Position numbers and translations under genes: made by a program. From positions 124,001 to 188,000 of the forward strand of contig NZ_JAJQMN010000006.1 of the NCBI RefSeq assembly GCF_028994775.1: 64,000 nt of DNA, in the 5' to 3' direction. The DNA is from Promicromonospora iranensis (GTDB lineage: Bacteria; Actinomycetota; Actinomycetes; Actinomycetales; Cellulomonadaceae). Below are positions 43,066 to 52,031 of the stretch, piece by piece; position 1 is the stretch's first letter; each line of letters opens with the position of its first letter. The notes under the pieces were generated by a model, which was given only the letters and a program-made list of their open reading frames with translations, was not told where the DNA came from and made no database searches.

Positions 43066-43665
43066 GTGTCCACCGACCACTACTTCACCGCGCAGCCCGC
43101 CTCGGACGACGAGCGCCGCATCCGCACCGTCCACCTCGCCGGTCGGGAGCTGGAGGTCGAGGTGGCACCGGGAGTCTTCTCACCCGGCGGGGTCGACAAG
43201 GGCACAGCGGTGCTGCTGAGCGGGGTGCCCACGCCCCCGCCGTCGGGCAACCTGCTCGATCTGGGGTGCGGCTGGGGGCCCATCACGATCTCCCTCGCGC
43301 TGGAGGCGCCGCACGCCACCGTGTGGGCCGTCGACGTCAACGAGCGGGCCCTCGACCTGGTGCGCCGCAATGCCGAACGTCTCGGCCTGGACAACGTCAG
43401 GGCAACCCTGCCGGACGAGGTGCCCGCGGACCTCGAGTTCGACGTGTGCTGGTCCAACCCTCCGATCCGAGTGGGCAAGCAGGCGCTGCACGACCTCCTC
43501 ACGCGCTGGCTCCCCCGGCTCGCGGACGGCGCCGAGGCCTGGCTCGTGGTGCAGAAGAACCTGGGGTCCGACTCGCTGGCGCGCTGGATCACCGACACGC
43601 TCGGTCTCCCGGTGGACCGGGAGGCGTCGTCCAAGGGATTCCGCATCCTGCGCGTGGCGGGCTGA
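43066..43665 (+). CDS. RsmC-like SAM-dependent methyltransferase
   Basis: A 199-residue methyltransferase, the single-domain form of the 16S rRNA m2G1207 methyltransferase family. The SAM loop LLDLGCGWGPITISLA lies at about 64-79, acidic residue in VDVNERALDLVRRNAE near 90, and the catalytic NPPIRVGK (SNPPxR) near 133. E. coli RsmC has an extra N-terminal domain absent here. GTG 43066. It is preceded by the interrupted GNAT gene on the opposite strand and followed by convergent dapF. Confidence 0.9.
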   Translation: MSTDHYFTAQPASDDERRIRTVHLAGRELEVEVAPGVFSPGGVDKGTAVLLSGVPTPPPSGNLLDLGCGWGPITISLALEAPHATVWAVDVNERALDLVRRNAERLGLDNVRATLPDEVPADLEFDVCWSNPPIRVGKQALHDLLTRWLPRLADGAEAWLVVQKNLGSDSLARWITDTLGLPVDREASSKGFRILRVAG

Positions 43666-43726
43666 CGCCGCACGTCGGCCGCGTCTCGCCCCCGGCCGAG
43701 CGGCCCGCTCGGCGCTGCGCCGTTCC

Positions 43727-44692
43727 CTAGCGCGCGACCTGCCCGGAGTAGACCAGCTCCGCGGGCCCCGCGAGCTCGACGTTTCCGCTGGGCAGGACCC
43801 GCACCCGCACCTCGCCGCCGGGCACCTCGACGATCCACGTGTCGGGGGCCCCGTCGCCGGACGACCCTGCCTGCCAGGTCCGTACCGCGAGCGCCGCGGC
43901 GCACGCGCCGGTGCCGCACGACGGCGTCTCGCCCACGCCGCGCTCGTGCACCCGCATGCGGAGGCGGCCGACGACGCCGTCCGGGCCCTCCTCCTCACCG
44001 AGCGGCACCACGAGCTCGACGTTGGTGCCGTGCGGGGGCGGGGGCGCTACCTCAGGGGCGTGGAAGAGCTCGAGCGACTCCAGCTCGTCGAGGCTCGCGA
44101 GGGCGACGACCGTGTGGGGGTTGCCGAGGTCCACGCTCAGGGCGGGACGGGGTGCGGTCCACCCGTGGACCGCGACAGCGGCGTCGTACCCGTCGGCCGC
44201 GGCGGACTCGCCGCCGGGCAGGAACCAGGGCCCCATGTCGACGGCGTACCAGCCACCGGGCTCCTTGGTGACGCGCTTGACGCCGGCGCGCGTGCCGACG
44301 CTGAGGGGGCCCACGGAGAGGTCGGCGAGCCCTTCCTGCTCGGCGAAGGCCGCGAAGACCCGCACGCCGTTGCCACACATCTCGGCCACGGAGCCGTCGG
44401 AGTTGCGGTAGTCCATGAACCACTCCGCCGTCGGGTCCGCGGTGAGGGCGTCCTGGGCTGCCTGCTCGCCGGCGCGGGCGAGCGCCGCGGTCGGCGCGAG
44501 CCGGATCACGCCGTCGCCGCCGACGCCGCTGCGCCGGTCGGTCAGTCTGCGCACGTCCCGCGGCTCGAGCTCGAGCACTCCCGCGGGGTCCGCGATCAGC
44601 ACGAAGTCGTTCTGTGTGCCGTGCCCCTTCGTGAAGGCAAGAGTGCCGGGCGTCGGGACGGAGGGCACAGGGCTGGTCGCGGGCTGCGTCAT
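43727..44692 (-). CDS. dapF: Diaminopimelate epimerase
   Basis: A 321-residue enzyme converting LL- to meso-diaminopimelate for lysine and peptidoglycan. The two catalytic cysteines are Cys106 in EMCGNG and Cys259 in PSCGTGAC. The substrate-binding segment GDGVIRLA lies near 59-66. A 15-residue N-terminal extension and a loop (AAQDALTADPTAEW) are lineage features. ATG 44692 overlaps the miaA stop by 4 bp, so the two are coupled. Confidence 0.97.
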   Translation of the reverse strand: MTQPATSPVPSVPTPGTLAFTKGHGTQNDFVLIADPAGVLELEPRDVRRLTDRRSGVGGDGVIRLAPTAALARAGEQAAQDALTADPTAEWFMDYRNSDGSVAEMCGNGVRVFAAFAEQEGLADLSVGPLSVGTRAGVKRVTKEPGGWYAVDMGPWFLPGGESAAADGYDAAVAVHGWTAPRPALSVDLGNPHTVVALASLDELESLELFHAPEVAPPPPHGTNVELVVPLGEEEGPDGVVGRLRMRVHERGVGETPSCGTGACAAALAVRTWQAGSSGDGAPDTWIVEVPGGEVRVRVLPSGNVELAGPAELVYSGQVAR

Positions 44693-45663
44693 GACCCCAG
44701 GCTACGGCGCACGGGATCGGTCCCGGCAACCGGCAGGGTGCCGGCGTCGGCGGCCGCGACGATCGCGAGGGCCTCGTCGAGCAGCTCGGGTGAGGCCGCG
44801 TCCAGCCAGTGCACGCGCGGGTCGCGCCCGAACCAGCCCATCTGCTTGCGCGCCAGGCGCCGGGTGTTCGCGGTGACGGCCTCCCGTGCCTCCGCCTCGG
44901 TGATCTCGCCGCGCCACCAGGCGAGCACCTCCGCGTAGCCGACCGCGCGGGCCGCGGTGACACCCAGCCCGGACCCCGTCCCGCCCTGCTCGGGGCTGGC
45001 CAGGGAGCGCACCTCGTCGACCAGGCCGGCGTCCCACATGCGGTCCACGCGCGACGCGACGCGCGCGTCCAGCACCTCTCGCGAGCAGTCGAGCCCGATC
45101 TGTACGGCGGGCCGTACGTACTCCTGCCGGGGCAGGTTGGCCGTGTAGGGGCGGCCGGTGATCTCGATGACCTCGAGCGCCCGCACGATGCGACGGGTGT
45201 TGTGCGGCCCGATGCTTGTCGCGGCCTGCGGGTCCAGTCCGGACAGCTCCGCGTGCAGGGCGCGGCGGCCCTCGGCCTCGGCGCGCGCCTCGAGCCGTGC
45301 CCGGATCTCCGGGTCGGTGCCCGGGAAGTCCATGGCGTCGAGCAGGGCCCGCACGTACAGCCCGGACCCGCCCACGACGACGGCGCGTGCCCCCCGCCCG
45401 GCGATCGCGTCCAGGTCGGCGCGCCCGGACTCCTGGTAGCGGGCCACGGAGGCGTCCTGGGACGGGTCCAGCACGTCGAGCTGGTGGTGCGTGATCCCCC
45501 GCCGCTCGGCCGGTGGCACCTTGGCCGTACCGACGTCCATGCCGCGGTAGAGCTGGAAGGCGTCCGCGTTGACGATCTCTGCGGCGCCCAGCGCCTGGGC
45601 GAGGTCGAGCGCGAGGTCCGACTTCCCGGTGGCGGTGGGACCCACGACGGCGACGACTATCAC
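44689..45663 (-). CDS. miaA: tRNA dimethylallyltransferase
   Basis: A 324-residue enzyme that adds a dimethylallyl group to A37 of tRNAs reading UNN codons. P-loop GPTATGKS is at 8-15; NADAFQLYRGMDVGTAK, GGSGLYVRALLD and the zinc-finger-like insertion region follow; the C-terminus holds the tRNA-binding NTRRLARKQMGWFGRD. GTG start at 45663. It overlaps dapF downstream. Works with miaB (47669-49327), which adds the 2-methylthio group to the same base. Confidence 0.97.
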   Translation of the reverse strand: MIVVAVVGPTATGKSDLALDLAQALGAAEIVNADAFQLYRGMDVGTAKVPPAERRGITHHQLDVLDPSQDASVARYQESGRADLDAIAGRGARAVVVGGSGLYVRALLDAMDFPGTDPEIRARLEARAEAEGRRALHAELSGLDPQAATSIGPHNTRRIVRALEVIEITGRPYTANLPRQEYVRPAVQIGLDCSREVLDARVASRVDRMWDAGLVDEVRSLASPEQGGTGSGLGVTAARAVGYAEVLAWWRGEITEAEAREAVTANTRRLARKQMGWFGRDPRVHWLDAASPELLDEALAIVAAADAGTLPVAGTDPVRRSLGS

Positions 45664-45728
45664 GCGGCCACTTTACGGGTCACCTGCCGTGGTCTCCTCG
45701 CGGTCCGGGGCACCGGCACCCTTCGGCG

Positions 45729-46340
45729 TCACGACAGGGTCGTCACCCGGTACTCCGGCGGCAGGTGATCGTGCGACAGCTCGAAGACCTGGACGTCCGC
45801 GGTCCACCCGTCCGCACCTGCCGCGCGCAGTGCCGCCCGCAGGCCGTCCGTCAGCGCGCCGGGGCTGCCGTCCAGCCCGCCGGGCGCTCCCCCGCCGGCG
45901 ACGACCAGGCCGTCGCAGCGACGGAGCAGGTCGGCGGTCTGGTCGTCCAGCGACGCACCGTCCGGCGGCACCTCCAGCGTCTCGACGTCGGCGGCACGCG
46001 GGCCCAGCACCCCCGCGAGCGCGAGGAGGGCCACCGACGCGCCGGTCCCGGCGGACGGCAGACCGCCGTCGGGCACCGGTGGGTCCACCGCGAGGAGCTG
46101 TTCCGCCGAAGGGTCCGGCAGCCAGCGGTCGCTGATGCCGGATCCCGCCAGTGAGGGGCGCAGCCGACCGTGCCGCAGGGCAGGGCCGTGGGCGACGACG
46201 AGGGGCAGCCCGCCGCCGACGGTGAGCTCGACCAGGGCGGCCCGGACCGCGGCACGAACCGGCGTCAACGGGTCCCGCCGCAGGCCAGGGGCTACCCCGT
46301 CGAGGAGCAGGGGGGTCGCAGGCAGGATGACGGCGCGCAC
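45729..46340 (-). CDS. Conserved protein at the Rv2728c position, LigB-like
   Basis: A 203-residue Ala/Leu-rich protein. It opens VRAVILPATPLLLDGVAPGLRRDPLTPVRAAVRAAL, recalling the start of class III extradiol dioxygenase (LigB-like) proteins usually found between miaA and miaB in actinobacteria. A glycine-rich loop VVAGGGAPGGLDGSPG and a final SHDHLPPEYRVTTLS follow. Metal-ligand His residues typical of true dioxygenases are not all visible, so catalysis is doubtful. GTG 46340 is a weak choice with no good ribosome site. Confidence 0.7.
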   Translation of the reverse strand: MRAVILPATPLLLDGVAPGLRRDPLTPVRAAVRAALVELTVGGGLPLVVAHGPALRHGRLRPSLAGSGISDRWLPDPSAEQLLAVDPPVPDGGLPSAGTGASVALLALAGVLGPRAADVETLEVPPDGASLDDQTADLLRRCDGLVVAGGGAPGGLDGSPGALTDGLRAALRAAGADGWTADVQVFELSHDHLPPEYRVTTLS

Positions 46341-46451
46341 GATCCATGAAACTAGCAGGAGGCCCGGCCTCAAGCCGTTCCGGGCAGATTCCACCCCATT
46401 CTCACGCGATCGACGCAGCGCGGTCAGGGGTCTGGCGGGTACTGTGGGCAG

Positions 46452-47051
46452 GTGAGGTTCTTCGGGTCACGACGCCGGAACACGGCGGGCGACGGCGACC
46501 GTGCGGCCACCAGCCCGCAACAGCCCGAGCCCAGGGAACTCGACGATGACGAGCTGCGGGCACAGGTCGAAGGCGTTCTGCTTCGAGAGCTGACGGGCGG
46601 TCTCGACGATCCTTCCTCCATCCCTGAGCCGTTGACGCGCGACCGCGTGGTCGAATGGCTGGGCGAGAACGGGTTCAGCTATTTCGTGGACTCGGAGGGC
46701 GACGTCGGCGGGCTGTGGCACGGCTGGCTGTTCTACTTCCTGATGGTCGGCGAGAGCTCCGAGGTGCTCCAGGTACGCGGGCAGTGGCACCGCGACCTCA
46801 CCATCGAGCGGCTCGAGGAGATCCTCGAGCTCTGCAACGAGTGGAACGCCGAGCGCATCTGGCCCAAGACGTACGTCCGGGTCCGGGACAACGGGGCGGT
46901 GCTCGTCTACACCGAGGTCACCGTCGACCTGGAGCACGGCGTCACCGAGGACCAGCTGGACCAGCTGCTGCAGTGCGGGCTGACGACCGGCTCCATGTTC
47001 TTCGAGCACCTCGACGAGACGTTCCCCGACCCGCTGAGGTCCGCGCCATGA
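46452..47051 (+). CDS. YbjN-domain protein, first paralogue
   Basis: A 199-residue protein with a basic, charged N-terminus (about 45 residues) and a YbjN fold (pattern LWHGWLFYFLMVGESSEVLQVRGQWHRDLTIERLEEILELCNEWNAERIWPKTY). YbjN domains resemble type III secretion chaperones and are thought to act as protein-binding modules; function in actinobacteria is unknown. GTG 46452 lies 11 nt after a GGGTACTGTGGGCAG stretch. The following gene overlaps it by 4 bp and encodes a second YbjN protein. Confidence 0.88.
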   Translation: MRFFGSRRRNTAGDGDRAATSPQQPEPRELDDDELRAQVEGVLLRELTGGLDDPSSIPEPLTRDRVVEWLGENGFSYFVDSEGDVGGLWHGWLFYFLMVGESSEVLQVRGQWHRDLTIERLEEILELCNEWNAERIWPKTYVRVRDNGAVLVYTEVTVDLEHGVTEDQLDQLLQCGLTTGSMFFEHLDETFPDPLRSAP

Positions 47052-47632
47052 GCCGGGCACAGGGCGGGGGCGGCGCCAGCCGCTGGCTCGCACGACTGCT
47101 GAACCCGCGTCCGCCGGCAGCGCGGCGGTCCCCGGGCATGCAGACCCGGACCATCGCCAACGTCCAGGTCGAGAAGCCCCGGCCGCTGAGCACGCAGCGT
47201 GTCGGCGACGACCTCTCGCGGCGCGGCTACCGGTTCCGCATCGACGACGACGGCGATGTCACCGGCACCTGGGACGGCAACCGGTTCTGGTTCCTGCTGC
47301 TCGGTGAGCACGACGAGATCCTCCAGGTGCGCGGACGCTGGGCGGGCACGCTGCCCGCCGGGGCGCGCCTCGCCGTGCTGCAGGCTGCCAACGACTGGAA
47401 CCGCGAGCGCATCTGGCCCAAGGTCTACACCCGTGAGGAAGCGGCAGGGCTCGCCCTGTACGCCGAGGTCTCGGTGGACTTCGAGCACGGCGCCACCGAC
47501 GAGCAGCTCGCTCAGACCGTCTCGTGCGGCCTGGTCACGGCCAGCCAGTTCTTCTCGACGGTCGCCTCGCTCGCCCCGCCGTCGGACACCGAACCGGGCA
47601 CGGGCTCGGACCCGGACGACACCGCGAAGTAG
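47048..47632 (+). CDS. YbjN-domain protein, second paralogue
   Basis: A 194-residue protein whose core (GDVTGTWDGNRFWFLLLGEHDEILQVRGRW ... LAVLQAANDWNRERIWPKVYTRE) mirrors the preceding gene, pointing to tandem duplication. ATG 47048 overlaps the upstream stop by 4 bp. The N-terminal 60 residues are basic and unstructured; the C-terminal tail is Asp/Thr/Pro-rich. The pair may form a heterodimer. Its stop lies inside a hairpin shared with miaB. Confidence 0.88.
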   Translation: MSRAQGGGGASRWLARLLNPRPPAARRSPGMQTRTIANVQVEKPRPLSTQRVGDDLSRRGYRFRIDDDGDVTGTWDGNRFWFLLLGEHDEILQVRGRWAGTLPAGARLAVLQAANDWNRERIWPKVYTREEAAGLALYAEVSVDFEHGATDEQLAQTVSCGLVTASQFFSTVASLAPPSDTEPGTGSDPDDTAK

Positions 47633-47675
47633 GACCCGCAGCCAGGCTTGATCCCGCTGCCCGCGGTCCTACTTC
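47626..47675. terminator. Bidirectional hairpin spanning both stop codons
   Basis: Arms GAAGTAGGACC (47626-47636) and GGTCCTACTTC (47665-47675) pair perfectly, with an inner GCAGC/GCTGC stem. The YbjN stop (47630-47632) and the miaB stop (47669-47671) both lie in the arms. Confidence 0.7.
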
Positions 47676-49327
47676 CCGCGGAGGACCGGCAGGCCCAGCG
47701 AGACCGGGCCCGACGGCGCCGGCGTGCCGTGGGAGTGGGTGTCCTCCCCACCACCGAGACGCACCTTCTCGCGCTCCGCCCACGCGGCACCCGAACGGGT
47801 GCGCCGCACCGCGAGGGGTCCCGCGGACACGGGGTCCGCGATCAGATGGTGCGGGGCGGCCTTCGTGACGGTGACGGTCACCATGTCGCCCGGCCTGGGC
47901 AGCCCTTCGGGCACGACGGCGGTCAGGCGCGGGTCGTCGAGGCTCGACGGGGTGCCGGTGAGCTCGAGCGTCGGGTCGGGCAGGCCGAAGTGCACCAGCC
48001 GGTTGTCCTCGGCTCGGCCCGAGAGGCGGTGCATTGCGCCATCCTTCCTGCCGGAGCCCTCTGACACGAGCACCTCGAGCGTGCGCCCGACCTGCTTGCC
48101 GGCCTCCTCGGCGCCGATGCGCTCCTGCAGGGCCAGCAGGCGCTCGAAGCGCTCCTGCACCACGGCCTTGGGCAGCTGGTCGGCCATCGTCGCGGCGGGC
48201 GTCCCGGGCCGCGGTGAGTACTGGAAGCTGAAGGCCGAGCTGAACCGGGAGGCCTCGACGACGCGCAGCGTCTCGGCGAAGTCCTCCTCGGTCTCGCCCG
48301 GGAAGCCGACGATGATGTCGGTGGTGATCGAGGCGTCAGGCATCGCGGCCCGCACACGGTCGAGGATCCCCAGGAACTTCTCCGAGCGGTACGAGCGACG
48401 CATCGCGCGCAGGATCCGGTCGGAGCCGGACTGCAGCGGCATGTGCAGCTGCGGCATCACGTTGGGCGTCTCGGCCATGGCGGCGATGACGTCGTCCGTG
48501 AACGCGGCGGGGTGCGGGGACGTGAACCGCACCCGCTCCAGGCCCTCGATCCGGCCGCAGGCCCGCAGGAGCTTGGCGAACGCCCCCCGGTCGCCGAACT
48601 CGACGCCGTAGCTGTTCACGTTCTGGCCGAGCAGGGTCACCTCGATGGCGCCGGCGGCGACCAGCGCCTCGACCTCGGCGAGGATCTCCCCCGGACGGCG
48701 GTCACGCTCCTTGCCGCGCAGGTGCGGCACGATGCAGAAGGTGCACGTGTTGTTGCAGCCCACCGAGATGCTGACCCAGCCCGCGTAGACGGACTCGCGC
48801 TTGGTCGGCAGCGTGGACGGGAAGACCTGCAGCGACTCCGCGATCTCGACCTGCGCCGCCTCGTTGTGCCGAGCACGTTCCAGGAGCACCGGCAGGGCGT
48901 CGAGGTTGTGCGTGCCGAAGACGACGTCGACCCATGGCGCCTTCGCCACGATGTCCCCGCGGTCCTTCTGTGCCAGGCACCCGCCGACGGCGATCTGCAT
49001 ACCCGGCCGGGCCGCCTTGATGCTGGCGAGCTGGCCCAGGTTGCCGTACAGCTTGTTGGCGGCGTTCTCGCGCACGGCGCACGTGTTGATCACGACGACG
49101 TCGGCGGAGCTGGCCGCCTCGTCCTGGCTGGACGCACGCGTGTAGCCCGCCTGCTCGAGCATCCCGGCCATGTGCTCCGAGTCGTGGACGTTCATCTGGC
49201 AGCCCAGCGTGCGCACCATGTAGGTGCGCTGCGGCTGCTCCGGAGCCTCGTCGCGGAGGGCTGGACCGGTCGAGCGGTCGGTCGCGTCGGCGTCGGGCAG
49301 GGCTGGGGTGAGGGCGGTCGTGGACAT
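47669..49327 (-). CDS. miaB: tRNA-2-methylthio-N6-dimethylallyladenosine synthase
   Basis: A 552-residue radical-SAM methylthiotransferase acting on tRNA A37 after MiaA. The N-terminal UPF0004 domain (about 35-150) binds one Fe-S cluster through Cys in TLGCQMN, INTCAV and VGGCLAQ; the radical SAM motif CNNTCTFC lies near 190; a TRAM domain follows ([14 protein letters not shown] ... [11 protein letters not shown]). About 70 extra C-terminal residues ([20 protein letters not shown]) are common in actinobacteria. ATG 49327 is chosen from the family start; upstream frame lacks support. Confidence 0.97.
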   Translation of the reverse strand: MSTTALTPALPDADATDRSTGPALRDEAPEQPQRTYMVRTLGCQMNVHDSEHMAGMLEQAGYTRASSQDEAASSADVVVINTCAVRENAANKLYGNLGQLASIKAARPGMQIAVGGCLAQKDRGDIVAKAPWVDVVFGTHNLDALPVLLERARHNEAAQVEIAESLQVFPSTLPTKRESVYAGWVSISVGCNNTCTFCIVPHLRGKERDRRPGEILAEVEALVAAGAIEVTLLGQNVNSYGVEFGDRGAFAKLLRACGRIEGLERVRFTSPHPAAFTDDVIAAMAETPNVMPQLHMPLQSGSDRILRAMRRSYRSEKFLGILDRVRAAMPDASITTDIIVGFPGETEEDFAETLRVVEASRFSSAFSFQYSPRPGTPAATMADQLPKAVVQERFERLLALQERIGAEEAGKQVGRTLEVLVSEGSGRKDGAMHRLSGRAEDNRLVHFGLPDPTLELTGTPSSLDDPRLTAVVPEGLPRPGDMVTVTVTKAAPHHLIADPVSAGPLAVRRTRSGAAWAEREKVRLGGGEDTHSHGTPAPSGPVSLGLPVLRGK

Positions 49328-49440
49328 CCCGTCGATTTTACGACCCCTGTCGAGGCATGCCGAACCACGGACTTTCACCACGACAGCAGGCCATAGCGGG
49401 CATCTGTTACCGAAACGTTGTGCCCCGATGACCCGTCGAC

Positions 49441-49477
49441 TTGGTCCTTGAAACATCGGATCGTTAGGTTCAAGGGA
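49441..49477 (+). promoter_or_regulatory. Possible leaderless promoter of the glu operon
   Basis: TTGGTC (49441-49446), 18 bp, then TAGGTT (49465-49470) puts transcription near the ATG at 49477. The AAGGG directly before the ATG is too close to act as a normal ribosome site. A 7-bp inverted repeat CCTTGAA/TTCAAGG (49446-49452, 49469-49475) covers the same interval. Confidence 0.4.
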
Positions 49478-50292
49478 TGGACCAGAGCACCCCGACCACC
49501 GGCCAACCGGCGGCCGACGAGACCGTGGACGCTCCGACGTCGGACCGCGTCCTCGGGGCGCCCCTCGTAGAGCTGAACCACGTCAACAAGCACTTCGGTG
49601 AGCTGCACGTCTTGCAGGACATCAACCTCACCGTCCACAAGGGCGAGGTACTCGTCGTGATCGGCCCGTCCGGGTCCGGCAAGTCGACGCTGTGCCGCGC
49701 GATCAACCGCCTCGAGACGATCGACGACGGCAGCATCGCCGTGGACGGCAAGACCCTTCCCGAGGAGGGCAAGGCGCTCGCCCAGCTGCGGGCCGAGGTC
49801 GGCATGGTCTTCCAGTCGTTCAACCTGTTCGCGCACAAGACCGTGCTCGACAACGTGACCCTCGGGCCGCGCAAGGTCCGCGGCATGAGCAAGAAGGACG
49901 CCGAGGAGCAGGCACGCACCCTCCTCGACCGGGTGGGCGTCGGCAACCAGGCGGGCAAGATGCCCGCGCAGCTCTCAGGCGGCCAGCAGCAGCGCGTGGC
50001 GATCGCACGGGCACTCGCGATGCAGCCCAAGGTGATGCTGTTCGACGAGCCGACGTCGGCTCTCGACCCCGAGATGGTCAACGAGGTGCTCGACGTCATG
50101 GTCGCCCTCGCCGAGGAGGGCATGACCATGATCGTGGTCACGCACGAGATGGGCTTCGCCCGCAAGGCTGCCCACCGCGTCGTTTTCATGGCGGACGGCC
50201 AGATCGTCGAGGAGGCTCCCCCCGAGGAGTTCTTCACCGCTCCCAAGAGCGAGCGGGCCCGCGACTTCCTCTCGAAGATCCTCACCCACTGA
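49477..50292 (+). CDS. gluA: Glutamate ABC transporter ATP-binding protein
   Basis: A 271-residue ATPase of the polar amino-acid (PAAT) family. Walker [10 protein letters not shown] is near 66-74, signature [16 protein letters not shown] near 167-182, Walker [14 protein letters not shown] near 188. The start may be leaderless: the N-terminal 30 residues ([17 protein letters not shown]) are not conserved. It is the first of four genes in the order ATPase, binding protein, two permeases, as in gluABCD of Corynebacterium glutamicum, and as there it lies beside recX-recA. Confidence 0.95.
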   Translation: MDQSTPTTGQPAADETVDAPTSDRVLGAPLVELNHVNKHFGELHVLQDINLTVHKGEVLVVIGPSGSGKSTLCRAINRLETIDDGSIAVDGKTLPEEGKALAQLRAEVGMVFQSFNLFAHKTVLDNVTLGPRKVRGMSKKDAEEQARTLLDRVGVGNQAGKMPAQLSGGQQQRVAIARALAMQPKVMLFDEPTSALDPEMVNEVLDVMVALAEEGMTMIVVTHEMGFARKAAHRVVFMADGQIVEEAPPEEFFTAPKSERARDFLSKILTH

Positions 50293-50351
50293 TCTTTCAC
50301 TGACTGAGCCAAGGGTTCCGGACCGGATCCCGCACTTACCGAAGGGGAATC

Positions 50352-51200
50352 ATGCGTAAGCACACCATGGGGCTGCTGGCAATGGCGGCAGCGACCACTC
50401 TCACACTCTCCGCCTGTGGCGGTGCCGAGGTCGGCGGCGAGCCCGAGGGCGAGGAGAGCGCCGCTGGCGGCGAAGGCATCACCATCGGCATCAAGTACGA
50501 CCAGCCGGGCCTCGGCCTGCAGGACGGTGCCGAGTACACGGGCTTTGACGTCGACGTCGCCACGTACGTCGCGAACGAGCTCGGCTACAGCGAGGACCAG
50601 ATCACCTTCAAGGAGACGCCGTCGGCCAACCGCGAGGCGATGCTCCAGAACGGTGACGTCGACATGATCTTCGCGACCTACTCGATCACTGACGAGCGCA
50701 AGGAGGTCATCGACTTCGCCGGCCCGTACTTCGTCGCCGGGCAGGACCTCCTCGTCGCAGCCGACAACACCGACATCACCGGCCCGCAGGACCTCGAGGG
50801 CAAGAACCTCTGCTCGGTCACCGGCTCGACGTCGGCAGAGAAGATCAAGACCGAGTACGCCGAGGGCGTCCAGCTCCTGGAGCGTCCGGGCTACGCCGAG
50901 TGCGTGACGGCTCTCTCCGCCGGCCAGGTCGACGCCGTCACGACCGACGACATCATCCTCGCCGGTCTCGCGGCGGCCAACGGTGACGGCAACCTCAAGG
51001 TCGTCGGCAACCCGTTCTCGGAGGAGAAGTACGGTGTCGGCCTGCCCAAGGGCGACGACCAGTGCGAGGCCATCAACGAGGCGATCACCAAGATGATCGA
51101 CGAGGGTGCGTGGGAAGAGGCAGTTGCCGCGAACACCGAGGGCGCTGACTACACCCCGAACGCGGACCTCAACCCGCCGACGCCGGAGGCCTGCGCCTGA
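50352..51200 (+). CDS. gluB: Glutamate-binding lipoprotein
   Basis: A 282-residue solute-binding protein. The signal MRKHTMGLLAMAAATTLTLSACGG has a lipobox LSAC with Cys near 22. Family 3 binding-protein landmarks: GFDVDVATYVANELGY, FKETPSANREAMLQNGDVDMIFATYSIT, EVIDFAGPYF. The tail KMIDEGAWEEAVAANTEG is typical. GAAGGGGAATC precedes the ATG. It is followed by a strong hairpin before the permease genes. Confidence 0.95.
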   Translation: MRKHTMGLLAMAAATTLTLSACGGAEVGGEPEGEESAAGGEGITIGIKYDQPGLGLQDGAEYTGFDVDVATYVANELGYSEDQITFKETPSANREAMLQNGDVDMIFATYSITDERKEVIDFAGPYFVAGQDLLVAADNTDITGPQDLEGKNLCSVTGSTSAEKIKTEYAEGVQLLERPGYAECVTALSAGQVDAVTTDDIILAGLAAANGDGNLKVVGNPFSEEKYGVGLPKGDDQCEAINEAITKMIDEGAWEEAVAANTEGADYTPNADLNPPTPEACA

Positions 51201-51216
51201 CGTCTCCACTCGTCGT

Positions 51217-51256
51217 GAACGGGATCGCGCCTGCCGTGCGAGGCGCGATCCCGTTC
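51217..51256 (+). terminator. Hairpin between gluB and gluC
   Basis: Perfect 15-bp arms GAACGGGATCGCGCC/GGCGCGATCCCGTTC with a 10-nt loop, 17 bp past the gluB stop. Like the other two such hairpins it should favour binding-protein mRNA. Confidence 0.75.
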
Positions 51257-51341
51257 GCTACGGGGGCGGCACTCCCGCCGTCCGAGACCTGACCGACCGG
51301 GGTGCGCCTGCCAAGGGCGCACCTCACCCGAAAGGTGACCC

Positions 51342-52031
51342 GTGAACGACTATCTGTCCGGGCTCGGCTCGCTCCTGGTGCGGTACGACGTGCTCGGGGC
51401 GTTCTGGACCAACATCCAGCTGACGTTCTGGGGCGCGCTGATCGCCCTGGTGCTTGGCACCGCGCTCGCGCTGATGCGCATCTCCCCCATCGCGTCGCTA
51501 CGGTGGGTCGGTGCCGCGTACGTGAACATCCTCCGTAACACCCCGCTGACGATCATCATGACCTTCATGGTGATGGGCGTGTGGACCGCACTCCAGATCC
51601 ACGTGGCCGACACGTTCGAGAGCACCTTCTTCCGCCTGGCCGTCGTCGGCCTGGCCGTCTATCACGCGGCGTTCGTGTGCGAGTCGATCCGCTCCGGCGT
51701 GAACACCGTTCCGCTCGGGCAGGCGGAGGCGGCACGCGCGATCGGGCTGTCGTTCCTGCCCGCTGCGCGTCTGATCATCCTGCCGCAGGCGTTCCGCGGC
51801 GCGATCGCGCCGCTCGGCAACACGCTGATCGCGCTGCTGAAGAACTCCACCGTCGCCGCCGCGGCGAGCGTCTCCTGGGAGACCGCCTCGACGATGAAGA
51901 CGATGATCGAGTTCAATCCCAACTTCCTCTGGGGGATCTTCGCGATGTTCGCCCTCGGCTACGTGATCCTGGTGATCCCGATCGGCGTGCTGACCACCTG
52001 GCTGTCCCAGCGTCTGGCGGTGCAGCGATGA
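51342..52031 (+). CDS. gluC: Glutamate ABC transporter permease
   Basis: A 229-residue PAAT permease (HisM/GlnP type) with about five spans. The pattern LTFWGALIALVLGTALALMRIS starts the transport domain, and AEAARAIGLSFLPAARLIILPQAFR is the ATPase-docking EAA loop near 128-152. GTG 51342 follows AAAGGTGACCC. Its stop overlaps gluD by 4 bp. Confidence 0.94.
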   Translation: MNDYLSGLGSLLVRYDVLGAFWTNIQLTFWGALIALVLGTALALMRISPIASLRWVGAAYVNILRNTPLTIIMTFMVMGVWTALQIHVADTFESTFFRLAVVGLAVYHAAFVCESIRSGVNTVPLGQAEAARAIGLSFLPAARLIILPQAFRGAIAPLGNTLIALLKNSTVAAAASVSWETASTMKTMIEFNPNFLWGIFAMFALGYVILVIPIGVLTTWLSQRLAVQR

